A stretch of 57,662 nucleotides of DNA from contig NZ_JADIJK010000030.1 in NCBI RefSeq assembly GCF_017355205.1, forward strand, positions 1-57,662, given 5' to 3'. Both the position numbers and the translations under genes were made by a program. The DNA comes from Bacillus sp. SD088. Its GTDB lineage: Bacteria; Bacillota; Bacilli; Bacillales; Bacillaceae_C. The stretch's first letter is position 1. The number at the start of each line of letters is the position of its first letter. Below are positions 1 through 8,339 of the stretch, in pieces. The notes under the pieces were generated by a model, which did not search any database, had not been told where the DNA came from, and worked only from the letters and a program-made list of their open reading frames with translations.

Positions 1-60
1 CAGCACGAGGAGGATCATTAGCCGCCCGCGGAAAGCGAGCATATTCCATTTGCGGTATTC
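1..60. repeat. Fragment of a dispersed intergenic repeat at the window edge
   Basis: This GC-rich stretch lies downstream of swrB and is cut by the window edge. Read on the minus strand it contains GCTCGCTTTCCGCGGGCGGC followed by a CCTCCTCG block. From memory this resembles a GC-rich element often seen between genes and near transposases in Bacillaceae; I cannot run the search that would prove this. Bases 61-122 show no gene, and no clear terminator for the fla/che operon is visible there. Confidence 0.4.
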
Positions 61-122
61 ATAAACTATATCTCGTTCCACACTATTTTCCGATTACCGA
101 TTTAATTTCACAGAAACCCAAG

Positions 123-665
123 TTAAGAATACATTTTAAATTTCAGGGCAAGACTGACTTCAGTTTTTCCTTTGTTTAGTCGTTGAGCTATTTCCTCAAT
201 AGATAATCCCTCTGCCTGAAGAGATTCAACTTGATCTGCAAATAGACGGGTGTCGGACAGAATATCCAACTCCCCTTCACTCTCTTTCATTCCTGATTGC
301 TCAACAGCATTTACATGATATGCTTTTTCTGCTTGCATTCTCGTATAGTTCTTTGCCTTCACACTAGGTTGATGTTCCTCAAGTTGATGTTCGCTCTTGA
401 CATGCCCCTCATTATTCATTTCATGCAAGTCTTCAGCCTTGGTTTGTTGTGATGTGTGGAAATCAGCTACCTTCGACATAAAAAGTTGGTTTTCTTCCTT
501 CATTTCTACTAAAAAGCTCGTCAGAAATTCTTCGGTTTCTGCTTGCATTTTTTTCTGGGCCTTTTCTATTTCCATTAACCGATTTTGTCGCATGTATAAT
601 AATACAACAGCAAAAATTAAAATTGCGTTTAAAATGAACAATAGGAAAATTAATGCACTTGTCAA
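123..665 (-). CDS. swrB: SwrB/YlxL-like swarming motility protein
   Basis: A 180-residue protein and the last gene of the fla/che operon. Residues about 4-24 form one N-terminal membrane segment; the rest is a charged, Glu/Lys/Gln-rich, probably coiled-coil cytoplasmic region. The C-terminal 35 residues (around LSIEEIAQRLNKGKTEVSLAL) look like a small helix-turn-helix-type fold. This architecture and position directly after sigD match B. subtilis SwrB (YlxL), which promotes export-apparatus activation and SigD-dependent gene expression. The start is a TTG with TAGGGA five bases upstream. The middle of the protein is poorly conserved in this family, so the call rests on the ends and on position. 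Confidence 0.75.
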   Translation of the reverse strand: MTSALIFLLFILNAILIFAVVLLYMRQNRLMEIEKAQKKMQAETEEFLTSFLVEMKEENQLFMSKVADFHTSQQTKAEDLHEMNNEGHVKSEHQLEEHQPSVKAKNYTRMQAEKAYHVNAVEQSGMKESEGELDILSDTRLFADQVESLQAEGLSIEEIAQRLNKGKTEVSLALKFKMYS

Positions 666-673
666 TTATATCC

Positions 674-994
674 CTACCCACTATAATCTATTCTTTTTCC
701 TTTATACGGATGTTGCTCATTTACTAACTTGTTCTCCGCTGTTTTCTCTTTTTTATTTTGATTAGAGTGACGCTCTTTTTGATCCTTAGCAGAAGGATCT
801 TCTTTTTTCAAGCGAACCTCATCATTCTCATCCAATTGATTGACTCGCTGTCGCTCTTGTTCAATCCTGTCCTTTGTTTCTTCCTTAGCTTGTTCAGTCA
901 TAGCTTGCCCTCTTTGTTGCAATTGTTCTGCTATTTTCCCTGCTTCCGTTGTTCTCGGGAGTGCCACCTGCAATTCAATTAATTTTAAACTCAT
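674..994 (-). CDS. Small uncharacterised protein between sigD and swrB
   Basis: A 106-residue protein with no domain I can name. Its start overlaps the sigD stop codon (ATGA), so it is probably translationally coupled to sigD, and swrB begins 8 bases after its end. Residues 1-35 (MSLKLIELQVALPRTTEAGK onward) are regular and look conserved; residues 36-95 are extremely rich in Glu, Lys, Gln and Arg and probably helical or disordered. There is no signal peptide or membrane segment. I recall similar short genes next to sigD in other Bacillaceae, but B. subtilis has none there. Position suggests a role linked to SigD or swarming control, which is inference only. Confidence 0.7.
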   Translation of the reverse strand: MSLKLIELQVALPRTTEAGKIAEQLQQRGQAMTEQAKEETKDRIEQERQRVNQLDENDEVRLKKEDPSAKDQKERHSNQNKKEKTAENKLVNEQHPYKGKRIDYSG

Positions 995-1770
995 GGATTT
1001 CCCCCATATCGTTTTTTTAACAGAATTACTTTCAACTTCGCCAAGGTTTTTGAATGAATTTGCGATATTCTCGAGGTTGACAGTTGCATTACCTCGCCAA
1101 TCTCCGTAAATGTAAGTTCTTCCTTATAAAACAAGCTTAACACTAGCTGTTCTTTTTCCGTTAAATCCTTAATCGCTTCTCCCAGTTCACTAAGCCACTC
1201 TTTTTTTATAAGTTGCTCTTCAGGTCCTACTGATTCCTGATCTTTAATTGAATGAACCGATTGATCCCCGTCCTCATTCGTAGCTATTTTTTCATCTATA
1301 GAAAGTACACTGGAAAAAACATGCTCATTTAAGACACGGCATACCTCGTCTTCCGTATAGCCACAGTTTTTAGCAATCTCACTTATAGATGGTTTGCGCA
1401 TCAGATGCTGTTCCAACTCATTTGTAGTCACTTCAATCTTTTTTACTTTTTCCCGTGTGCTTCTTGGAAGCCAATCCTCTTTTCTTAATCCATCAATCAC
1501 AGCACCTCTGATTCTAAAGGATGCATATGTATCGAATTTTAAATCTCGTGAAATATCAAACTTATGCAGGGCATCTAATAATCCCGTCATCCCTAGACTT
1601 CTTAATTCTTCTCTACTCACATTTTTGGGAAGTCCAACGGAAATACGCTGAACATGATATGAAACTAAGGGCATATATTTCTCAATCAACTGATTTCCTG
1701 CATCTGCATCCCGAGAATGAATCCATAAATCCCAACATATTTGCTCATCAAGCAGTGGTGAGTGCGACAT
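991..1770 (-). CDS. sigD: RNA polymerase sigma factor SigD (flagellar/motility)
   Basis: A 259-residue sigma-70 family factor of the FliA/SigD group, which directs transcription of late flagellar, chemotaxis and autolysin genes. Region 2 is around residues 55-110 (SLGMTGLLDALHKFD, FDTYASFRIRGAVIDGLR, then DWLPRSTREKVK), region 3 around 115-150, and region 4 with its helix-turn-helix at about 200-250 (LTFTEIGEVMQLSTSRISQI). It follows cheD by 43 bases with GAGGAG upstream of the ATG, as in B. subtilis. Length is normal. SigD is usually held by FlgM, whose gene is not in this window. Confidence 0.97.
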   Translation of the reverse strand: MSHSPLLDEQICWDLWIHSRDADAGNQLIEKYMPLVSYHVQRISVGLPKNVSREELRSLGMTGLLDALHKFDISRDLKFDTYASFRIRGAVIDGLRKEDWLPRSTREKVKKIEVTTNELEQHLMRKPSISEIAKNCGYTEDEVCRVLNEHVFSSVLSIDEKIATNEDGDQSVHSIKDQESVGPEEQLIKKEWLSELGEAIKDLTEKEQLVLSLFYKEELTFTEIGEVMQLSTSRISQIHSKTLAKLKVILLKKRYGGNP

Positions 1771-1813
1771 CCTATCTTCTCCTCACATGTATAAGCTTTT
1801 TTTATACTGATAT

Positions 1814-2308
1814 CTATATCTCGAGGGCTTCATGATAAGCCTTTCTAATATATAAAATTGATGATTCTGGAACAAATTCAATCGTTCTTCCACTATTCCC
1901 ACCTGTATCTTCTCCGACAACAGGGATATTCAAATCTTTCAACTCCCGCTTTACTGCTTCCACATTTCTCGGCCCAATTCTCATCTGCTCCGTTTGTTTT
2001 GCGAAATTAAACATTTGAGCGCCACCAGCAATTTTAGCTTTTAATTGATGACGGATTGCTCCTATTGCCAATAAATCCATCACCAATTTTTTAATAGAAG
2101 TATCAGCAAACTTGGCCTCATTTAATGGTTGACGTCCTTTAGCAAGTGATGATTCTGGCAGCATAATATGGGCGAGCCCAGCTATTTGTGATTGCTGATC
2201 ATAGATCACAACACCCACACAAGAACCAAGCCCCGCCGTTCTAATTGTATGTGGTGCCTTCACTATATTCATATCAGCTATTCCGACACGAACTACTGTC
2301 TCAATCAT
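1814..2308 (-). CDS. cheD: Chemoreceptor glutamine deamidase CheD
   Basis: A 164-residue CheD. The enzyme deamidates specific receptor glutamines and, in Bacillus, binds CheC and stimulates its CheY-P phosphatase activity. The catalytic set is visible as Thr24, Cys30 (GLGSCVG) and His47 (GLAHIML), with the spacing typical of the family. The ATG at 2308 is preferred over the upstream in-frame ATG at 2344: it overlaps the cheC stop in the sequence ATGATTGA and has GGGG just upstream, so cheC and cheD are translationally coupled. This coupling fits the known CheC-CheD complex. Confidence 0.95.
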   Translation of the reverse strand: MIETVVRVGIADMNIVKAPHTIRTAGLGSCVGVVIYDQQSQIAGLAHIMLPESSLAKGRQPLNEAKFADTSIKKLVMDLLAIGAIRHQLKAKIAGGAQMFNFAKQTEQMRIGPRNVEAVKRELKDLNIPVVGEDTGGNSGRTIEFVPESSILYIRKAYHEALEI

Positions 2309-2945
2309 CAATTCTAACCCCAAGCTTTTGAAAGATTGTTGCAAAAGAGCTTGGATCTGGCAGTAGAAAAAAATGTCCCTTTACACTCTTTGAATCATCA
2401 CTTGTCTCCTCGTCATTTAAAGCTGTATCAATTACAATTACATAGTCCTGTGATTGAGATAGCTCGATCAAACCATAACTGATAACAGCACCCGCCATAT
2501 CGATGCTAATAGAAGGAACAGAGGCGTGTAATCGTAATCCTGTAAAATCAGATAGGGACGTTAAATAGGAGCCTGTGAGAATATTCCCTAACTCTTGCAT
2601 TGCCGATAAGGCCATTTCTGAATAGGGCGGCTGTGATAAAGAAAAAGTATTGTTTTGTGTTACCTTCTGTACCAACTTTGTTGCTTGTTCGAGAGGTAAA
2701 ATAAAAAACATACTCCCCGAAGCATCTCCCTCAACTCTTAGAAATACCGCTGTGACAACAGTATCATGGCCGCCAGCTAACTCTAGCATTTGACCAAATG
2801 TGATGATTCGTGCTGTCGGTACTTTCATTTCAATATTTTTCCCTGTTAAAACCGATAACGCAGTAGCGGCATTTCCTGCACCAATATTCCCAATTTCTTT
2901 CAAAATATCAAGGTGAAATGGCGTGATTTCTGTTTCAAACTCCAT
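2301..2945 (-). CDS. cheC: CheY-P phosphatase CheC
   Basis: A 214-residue CheC/CheX/FliY-family phosphatase that dephosphorylates CheY-P during chemotactic adaptation. Both helical active-site motifs are intact: LKEIGNIGAGNAATAL near residue 15 and SAMQELGNILTGSYL near residue 108, each with the conserved Glu and Asn. Its start overlaps the cheW end by 11 bases and its end overlaps cheD by 8. It is homologous to the N-terminal part of FliY encoded at 14576-15754. Confidence 0.96.
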   Translation of the reverse strand: MEFETEITPFHLDILKEIGNIGAGNAATALSVLTGKNIEMKVPTARIITFGQMLELAGGHDTVVTAVFLRVEGDASGSMFFILPLEQATKLVQKVTQNNTFSLSQPPYSEMALSAMQELGNILTGSYLTSLSDFTGLRLHASVPSISIDMAGAVISYGLIELSQSQDYVIVIDTALNDEETSDDSKSVKGHFFLLPDPSSFATIFQKLGVRIDD

Positions 2946-3408
2946 TGTTCATTTTCCTTAATTCAGGCGGTTTAATCGTCAATTCTAAATCAAGAAGAAT
3001 GAATAGACGATGACCTATATTGGCCACTCCGGAAATATATTCTTCCGCAATCGAACCAGCCACATTAGGACATGGTTCAATTGCTTCGATAGGAATATCT
3101 AAGACATCATTTGCTTCATCTACGATCATGCCTACCGTAATCTCATCCCATGTGACAATGATAATTCGTGTACTATCTAGATGATCGGAATCCCCTATCC
3201 CAAACCGTTGTTTTAAATCAATAATTGGAATAATGATTCCTCGTAAATTTATGACACCTTTTATAAATGCAGGCATATTGGGGACTCTTGTAATATGGAG
3301 CATTTTTTCTATTGCTGTTACATATTCTGCCGAAAGACAATATTCTTTCTGATTTAGTTTGAAGACGATCACTTTTTGCTTAGAATCAATCACTGCTTCA
3401 CTCATCAT
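2935..3408 (-). CDS. cheW: Chemotaxis coupling protein CheW
   Basis: A 157-residue single CheW domain that couples the CheA kinase to receptors. Recognisable blocks are VIVFKLNQKEYCLSAEYV, the conserved VINLRGIIIPIIDLKQRFG near residue 60, and a C-terminal region matching the P5 domain of CheA. GGGAG lies upstream of the start; there are two tandem ATGs (3408 and 3405) and either could be used. It is separated from cheA by 250 bases of repeat sequence (3409-3658), unusual for this operon. Confidence 0.96.
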   Translation of the reverse strand: MMSEAVIDSKQKVIVFKLNQKEYCLSAEYVTAIEKMLHITRVPNMPAFIKGVINLRGIIIPIIDLKQRFGIGDSDHLDSTRIIIVTWDEITVGMIVDEANDVLDIPIEAIEPCPNVAGSIAEEYISGVANIGHRLFILLDLELTIKPPELRKMNNGV

Positions 3409-3419
3409 CGTTCACTCCC

Positions 3420-3530
3420 TTTTTTCACTTTATCCCGAATTAACTGGCAGTAAGACCACCATCAAGAATTCGAAGAAAACACAAATTATAAGTGGGGATC
3501 AACTGCCAGTAAATCCCCAATTCGTTCAGG
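3420..3530. repeat. Inverted-repeat element upstream of cheW
   Basis: The cheA-cheW junction holds two arms, ACTGGCAGT at 3443-3451 and ACTGCCAGT at 3502-3510, which are exact reverse complements. A second short stem, GGGGAT (3494-3499) with ATCCCC (3513-3518), encloses the right arm. No open reading frame of note occurs here. It looks like one unit of a dispersed non-coding repeat, but this window has no second copy. Confidence 0.45.
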
Positions 3531-3544
3531 CTAACAGGATGTCA

Positions 3545-3645
3545 CAAAGGCGTTGCGACGTACAGGATGTACTGGTGCAGACGAAGCGACAGGACGGCGC
3601 GGTTTGGGTCTGTCGCCAGAACGGCGTGGCCTTAGCCTTTATTCA
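3545..3645. repeat. Family B dispersed repeat copy in the cheA-cheW junction
   Basis: Bases 3552-3588 match 28841-28877 with one mismatch in 37 (both begin GTTGCGACGTACAGG). The flank around AAAGGCGTTGCG, CAGGACGGCGCGG and TAGCCTTT also matches, in reverse complement, the element at 27087-27205. The sequence carries short self-complementary pieces such as GTCTGTCGCC and GGACGGCGC. It is non-coding and sits directly downstream of the cheA stop codon. Confidence 0.7.
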
Positions 3646-3658
3646 GTGAAAAGAAGTT

Positions 3659-5692
3659 TCACTTTATTAAGGCATTACAATCTATGATTAAGGCTACCTG
3701 CCCGTCACCTAAAATCGTTGCACCTGAAACCGCGAAAACTTCTGCTAAATAATTCCCTAAAGATTTCAGAACAATTTCTTGCTGGCCAATGAAAGATTCA
3801 ACAGCTAAAGCAGCCATTTTTTCACCTTTCCGTACAATGACAATCGATACAAATTCAGATTCACTAGCAGTGCTATTCTCTATATGGAAAACATCCTGTA
3901 AGGAAAGTAATGGCACAACACTTCCACGGAAATCAATAACAGGCTGATTATGGGCAGTCATAATCTCAGATTTTTTGATAATTGCTGTTTCAATAATCGA
4001 TGAAAGTGGAACAGCATATTTTTCTGCTCCTACCTCTACAAGTAAAGCTGAAATAATCGATAATGTTAAAGGTAATTGAATGGAAAATTTTGAGCCCTTC
4101 CCTTCGGAAGATTCAATCGAAATAGAACCTCCCAATGACTGGATAGTCGACTTGACGACATCTAAACCAACTCCTCGACCTGATACATCTGAAATCGTCT
4201 CAGCTGTAGAAAAGCCTGGAGCCATAATTAATTCAAAAGCCGACTCATCTGATAACAAATCTGCCTCATTTTGCGAAACAATGCCTTTCGATATCGCTTT
4301 ATCAATCACCTTATGTCTATTAATTCCTGCTCCATCATCAGTAATTTCAATGAAAACATGATTACCACTATGATAGGCTTTTAGATTAATTGTTCCATTT
4401 TCTGACTTTCCACTTGCTCTCCGATCATCAGGACTCTCAATACCATGGTCAATAGCATTTCTTAATAAATGGACAATCGGATCGCCGATTTCGTCAATAA
4501 CAGTACGGTCCAATTCAGTTTCAGCACCAACAATATGTAACTCCAGCTGTTTATTTAAATCTTTTGCCAGTTGTCTAACCATTTTAGGAAAACGATTAAA
4601 GACGGTTTCAACAGGTACCATGCGCATGTTCAGAATAATATTCTGTAAATCACTAGAAATTCTTGACATTCTCTCAACCGTTTCATGAAGATCCGGATGG
4701 TTAATATCTTGAGAAATTTGTTCTAGTCTACCTTTATCAATCACAAGCTCTTCAAAAAGATTCATCAAAATATCGAGGCGATCAATATTGACTCTAATTG
4801 TCTTAGATGGTTTCTTTCCTGTTCTCTCTTTTTCATTCTTTGCTACTGACTTATCGTTTTCACCTGAGTCTACCGTTTTATGCTTTACGTTTGTTGATGG
4901 ATTCTTTTCCTGCTGAACCTGAGTTAAATCAACAGCCTGGACTTGAACAGATTCAATCTCAGATATTTTCATAATCTTATTGACCAGTTCATCTTCTGAC
5001 TCTTTCGTGATGATCGTTGTGATGAATTGGGATTCAAATTGTTCTTCCTCTAGTTGCTCAACAGACGGCAATGATTTAATGACATCCCCCGATTTTTCTA
5101 AAACCTCAAACACCATGAAAACACGAGCCATTTTTAATAAGCAATCCGGCATTAAATTCACTTTGATTTCGAAACACTCATGCCCTTGTTCGCGTGACTG
5201 CTCAATCACCGTTTTTTCGTATTGATCATATTCGAGCTGATAATCAGGAGAAGTTTTCTCATCAGTAACCGTAGTAGCTATCTCTTGAATGGCTTTATCT
5301 TGCTCTGGGTTTAAACCATTTTCTAATAATTGTAATTTGGCCATTACTTCCGTGACATCTTTCTTCCCGTCACCGCCAGACTCAATTGAATCGACCATCG
5401 TTTCTAAATCATCGACTGCAAGAAAAACAACATCTAATAAAACAGAAGTGACGTCAATTTGTTCATTGCGAATACTATCAAGAACATTTTCCATTATATG
5501 AGTAAGATTAGCCAAATCGCTATAGCCCATTGTGGCTGACATTCCCTTTAATGTATGAGCAGATCGGAATATCTCATTTACAACTTCTAAATCTTTCGGA
5601 TTTTTCTCTAATGTTAAAAGATTTTGGTTTAACACCTGTAAATGTTCTTTACTTTCATCGATAAAAACTTCCAAATAATGATTCACATCCAT
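3659..5692 (-). CDS. cheA: Chemotaxis histidine kinase CheA
   Basis: A 677-residue CheA, normal in length. P1 (residues 1-105) carries the phospho-accepting His46 in RSAHTLKGMSA. A P2-like region precedes an acidic/lysine linker (about 260-295), then P3 dimerisation, then the P4 ATPase with N box (HLLRNAIDHGIE), G1 (TDDGAGI) and G2 (GRGVGLDVV), and the CheW-like P5 at the C-terminus. It phosphorylates CheY and normally CheB; since the CheB here lacks a receiver, CheY is the only phospho-acceptor encoded in this window. It follows cheB by 12 bases. Confidence 0.97.
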   Translation of the reverse strand: MDVNHYLEVFIDESKEHLQVLNQNLLTLEKNPKDLEVVNEIFRSAHTLKGMSATMGYSDLANLTHIMENVLDSIRNEQIDVTSVLLDVVFLAVDDLETMVDSIESGGDGKKDVTEVMAKLQLLENGLNPEQDKAIQEIATTVTDEKTSPDYQLEYDQYEKTVIEQSREQGHECFEIKVNLMPDCLLKMARVFMVFEVLEKSGDVIKSLPSVEQLEEEQFESQFITTIITKESEDELVNKIMKISEIESVQVQAVDLTQVQQEKNPSTNVKHKTVDSGENDKSVAKNEKERTGKKPSKTIRVNIDRLDILMNLFEELVIDKGRLEQISQDINHPDLHETVERMSRISSDLQNIILNMRMVPVETVFNRFPKMVRQLAKDLNKQLELHIVGAETELDRTVIDEIGDPIVHLLRNAIDHGIESPDDRRASGKSENGTINLKAYHSGNHVFIEITDDGAGINRHKVIDKAISKGIVSQNEADLLSDESAFELIMAPGFSTAETISDVSGRGVGLDVVKSTIQSLGGSISIESSEGKGSKFSIQLPLTLSIISALLVEVGAEKYAVPLSSIIETAIIKKSEIMTAHNQPVIDFRGSVVPLLSLQDVFHIENSTASESEFVSIVIVRKGEKMAALAVESFIGQQEIVLKSLGNYLAEVFAVSGATILGDGQVALIIDCNALIK

Positions 5693-5704
5693 ACGCCCAC
5701 ATCC

Positions 5705-6295
5705 TTATTCTATTAGTTTCATAATATTCATAGCAATATCATCCAATTTGGTAACGGAATCGACTAATCCCGTTTCAATTGCTGCTCGCGGCATTCCGTA
5801 TACGATACAACTTTCCGAGGATTCGGCCATTACGATCGTTTGGCCATTCGCCTTTAAATGTATAATCCCTTTTTTTCCATCTGAGCCCATCCCAGTCATA
5901 ATGACAGCAATCTTTTTGTAAGTTTTTAATTGACTTACCGATTGAAATAGCACATCAACCGATGGGCGATGTCCATTAACAGGCTCAGTCTCAACAATCT
6001 TTATTCTTACTTCTCGCCCTTGTGATATAAGCAACATATGTTTCCCGCCTGGCGCAATATAAGCCGTCCCTTTTTGCAAAATCTCTCCATCTTCAGCTTC
6101 CTTTACCTCAATTTCAGAAAGGTTATTTAAGCGATTAGCTAAAGACTTTGTAAAATTGGGTGGCATATGTTGAACAATTAAAACAGGAACTTGCAAAGTT
6201 CTCGGCATTGCTGATAGAACAGCCTGTAATGCTCTTGGTCCTCCAGTGGATGTTCCTATACAGACGATCGTGTGATATTGGTCTTCTGAAAGCAT
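5705..6295 (-). CDS. cheB: CheB methylesterase domain protein lacking the receiver domain
   Basis: A methylesterase that removes methyl groups from chemoreceptor glutamates. Full CheB is about 350 residues with an N-terminal receiver; this one has only the C-terminal catalytic domain. The Ser (CIGTSTGGPRAL), His (IVQHMPPNF) and Asp (MTGMGSDG) residues are all present, so it is probably active. I chose the ATG at 6295 (196 residues) because GAGGAG lies 9 bases upstream; the in-frame ATG at 6328 abuts its only possible binding site. flhG ends at 6335, so there is no room for a receiver upstream. Its activity is therefore probably not switched on by CheA phosphorylation. Confidence 0.93.
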   Translation of the reverse strand: MLSEDQYHTIVCIGTSTGGPRALQAVLSAMPRTLQVPVLIVQHMPPNFTKSLANRLNNLSEIEVKEAEDGEILQKGTAYIAPGGKHMLLISQGREVRIKIVETEPVNGHRPSVDVLFQSVSQLKTYKKIAVIMTGMGSDGKKGIIHLKANGQTIVMAESSESCIVYGMPRAAIETGLVDSVTKLDDIAMNIMKLIE

Positions 6296-6334
6296 TCCCT
6301 TTGTCTCCTCAATAATTTTGCGCAACATCCTCTT

Positions 6335-7204
6335 CTAATCTTTTTGAGAAAATAATTTGCGTAATTTCCCAATAAAGGAACTTGGCATATACGGTTGGGT
6401 TATCGGCTTGTTTTGGTCGTTCAAGTAACGATCAAGGATTAGATCTAATTTAATGGATATAGACGACCTTGGAAATTTAGTAGAAAAAGCTACCTGACTG
6501 ATGACTGCTTTTCGAACATGTGAATCTTCTGGTAAGACACCTAGTAGGTTCACTTCTTTATGAAGGAATTTACGAGAAGTTTTCTGTAATCGCTCTAGTG
6601 TTTCTCTTCCCTGTCTTTCATTGTCTGCACGGTTACAAATTAAAAAAAATTCACTTTCTGATCCTTCCATGCAAATAAACTTCATCATCGAATAGGCATC
6701 TGTCATGGCTGTTGGTTCAGGTGTTGAAATTACAAAGATATCCTCAGCTGCAAGTAGAATTTTCAATGTTGCTGTAGTTGCTCCCGCTGCCATATCAAAA
6801 ATAATATAGTCATACAGCTGTTGTAAGTCCTTTAATCCTGTCAATAGTTTGTTTATCATAGCTGCAGTTAATTCAATCGTTTCATTTAACCCATTCCCCG
6901 CAGAAATATAAGAAATCCCTGCTGGCATTCGATAAATAATATTTTCGATAGCCAAATCTTTATGCAAAAAGTCAAATAAGGTATAAGTGGGAGCATGACC
7001 AAGGATGATATTGACGTTTCCCATTCCAAGATCTAGATCAAATAAAAGAACTTTATAGCCCCGCTCATTTAACTGAGTCGCTGCATTAATGGAAATATTT
7101 GATTTACCAACACCACCTTTTCCACTCACCACGGCTAGTGTCTTTGCTTGATTCTCCATATTGGTTTCAATCATTCTTCTCAATTCTTGGGCTTGATCAT
7201 TCAT
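6335..7204 (-). CDS. flhG: FlhG (YlxH), MinD-like ATPase controlling flagellar number and placement
   Basis: A 289-residue ParA/MinD-family ATPase. The deviant Walker A motif VVSGKGGVGKSN is near residue 26, the Walker B-type LLFDLDLGMGN follows, and a basic C-terminal helix (FIGKLRKLFSQK) probably contacts the membrane. The N-terminal DQAQELRRM segment is the part that stimulates the FlhF GTPase in known homologues. The ATG at 7204 overlaps the flhF stop as ATGAATGA, so upstream in-frame starts at 7213 and 7234 are less likely. Tight coupling to flhF matches the functional pair. Confidence 0.95.
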   Translation of the reverse strand: MNDQAQELRRMIETNMENQAKTLAVVSGKGGVGKSNISINAATQLNERGYKVLLFDLDLGMGNVNIILGHAPTYTLFDFLHKDLAIENIIYRMPAGISYISAGNGLNETIELTAAMINKLLTGLKDLQQLYDYIIFDMAAGATTATLKILLAAEDIFVISTPEPTAMTDAYSMMKFICMEGSESEFFLICNRADNERQGRETLERLQKTSRKFLHKEVNLLGVLPEDSHVRKAVISQVAFSTKFPRSSISIKLDLILDRYLNDQNKPITQPYMPSSFIGKLRKLFSQKD

Positions 7205-8339
7205 TGTTTTCATTCCCAACCAAGTAATGAGCAATGCTTTCTGGCGTTGCTTTTATGATATCGTCGGGGACATCTTGTCCAGTCGTAATATATGAAACAC
7301 CAGTCTGATAATGACTGATCATATTGTATATAACTCCATATGAATTGGTTTCATCTGCTTTTGTAAAAATAAATTGGTTAAATTCCATTTCAAGAAAATT
7401 ATCTGCTATCTTTTGCATATCTTTTTCCTTCATAGAAATGGATAATAAAAGATAAGTAAAGATATTTCTTTCATTCCCAAACATCTTGTTTAATTCTTCT
7501 ATATAGCGTTTTTCGCGATAATTTCGTCCAGCTGTATCAATAAAAATAAGATCATAATCTGAATACTTATTAATCGCCGCTATAAGATTCTTTTCCTCAT
7601 AAATTACTTCTAAGGGAACTTGAAGAAGCTCAGCATATGTTTTTAGTTGTTCAATAGCCGCTATCCGGTATGTATCCATTGTCATAAAAGCGACCTTCTT
7701 TTTTTCCTTTAGAACCGCATTTGCCGCTAGTTTCGCAATTGTCGTTGTTTTCCCTACTCCTGTTGGACCAACAAAATTAATGATTTTCGCGTGCTCTGGA
7801 ATCCCCTCAAATGAAATATCCTGCAAGTCCTGCAAAATTGCTTGAACGCACCAACCTTCAATATCAGATTCAGTTGGTTTTTCACGATGAATTCTCCATC
7901 TTTCTAGCAACTGATCCCCAAGTTTTTTTATAAGTCTGTGCTCTAAGTCAACAGCCAATAATTTCAATAAACATGACTGGATTTCTTCTGGATAATGATT
8001 CAGCGATATAGAATTAGTCCGTTTTAAATGTGAAAGTTCTTTTTTTACATCAGCAAGTTGCTTACTAACATTTTGTTGCTCATTGTTTTGTTTTGGCTGA
8101 ATAGGGGACGATAGCGACTCTTTCGTTCTTCTCTCTCTATTTATTTTAGTAGAAGCGACCGTGAGCGGCTTATCATCAATAGCAGCCACAACTTCGATCA
8201 TTTTCTTGCGGAACAGCCCCATAAAGCCACCCTTATAGACAATTTTGGAATTTAAAATCACCGCATGATCGCCTAATTCTAGCTTTACCTTTTTCATAAC
8301 CTCTGGCATTGTCGCAGCTCTTATTTTTTTCATATTCAT
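7197..8339 (-). CDS. flhF: Flagellar biosynthesis SRP-type GTPase FlhF
   Basis: A 380-residue third member of the Ffh/FtsY GTPase family, which sets where the flagellar basal body assembles. An N-terminal basic B domain (residues about 1-110) precedes the NG domain. GTPase motifs are G1 GPTGVGKTT, the TYRIAAIEQLKTYAEL block, G3 DTAGRN and G4 TKADE. The start overlaps the flhA stop by 4 bases. Ffh (46434-47777) and FtsY (48204-49199) are the two paralogues elsewhere in this window. Confidence 0.96.
   Translation of the reverse strand: MNMKKIRAATMPEVMKKVKLELGDHAVILNSKIVYKGGFMGLFRKKMIEVVAAIDDKPLTVASTKINRERRTKESLSSPIQPKQNNEQQNVSKQLADVKKELSHLKRTNSISLNHYPEEIQSCLLKLLAVDLEHRLIKKLGDQLLERWRIHREKPTESDIEGWCVQAILQDLQDISFEGIPEHAKIINFVGPTGVGKTTTIAKLAANAVLKEKKKVAFMTMDTYRIAAIEQLKTYAELLQVPLEVIYEEKNLIAAINKYSDYDLIFIDTAGRNYREKRYIEELNKMFGNERNIFTYLLLSISMKEKDMQKIADNFLEMEFNQFIFTKADETNSYGVIYNMISHYQTGVSYITTGQDVPDDIIKATPESIAHYLVGNENNE

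Noticed and set aside
3359-3649. A 96-codon plus-strand open frame over the cheA-cheW junction
   Set aside because: It starts inside cheW and runs through two repeat elements; no binding site or recognisable protein features.
6335-6700. A receiver domain for CheB hidden by a frameshift in the flhG 3' region
   Set aside because: flhG is a complete MinD-like protein to its normal basic C-terminus and the other frames show no receiver motifs.
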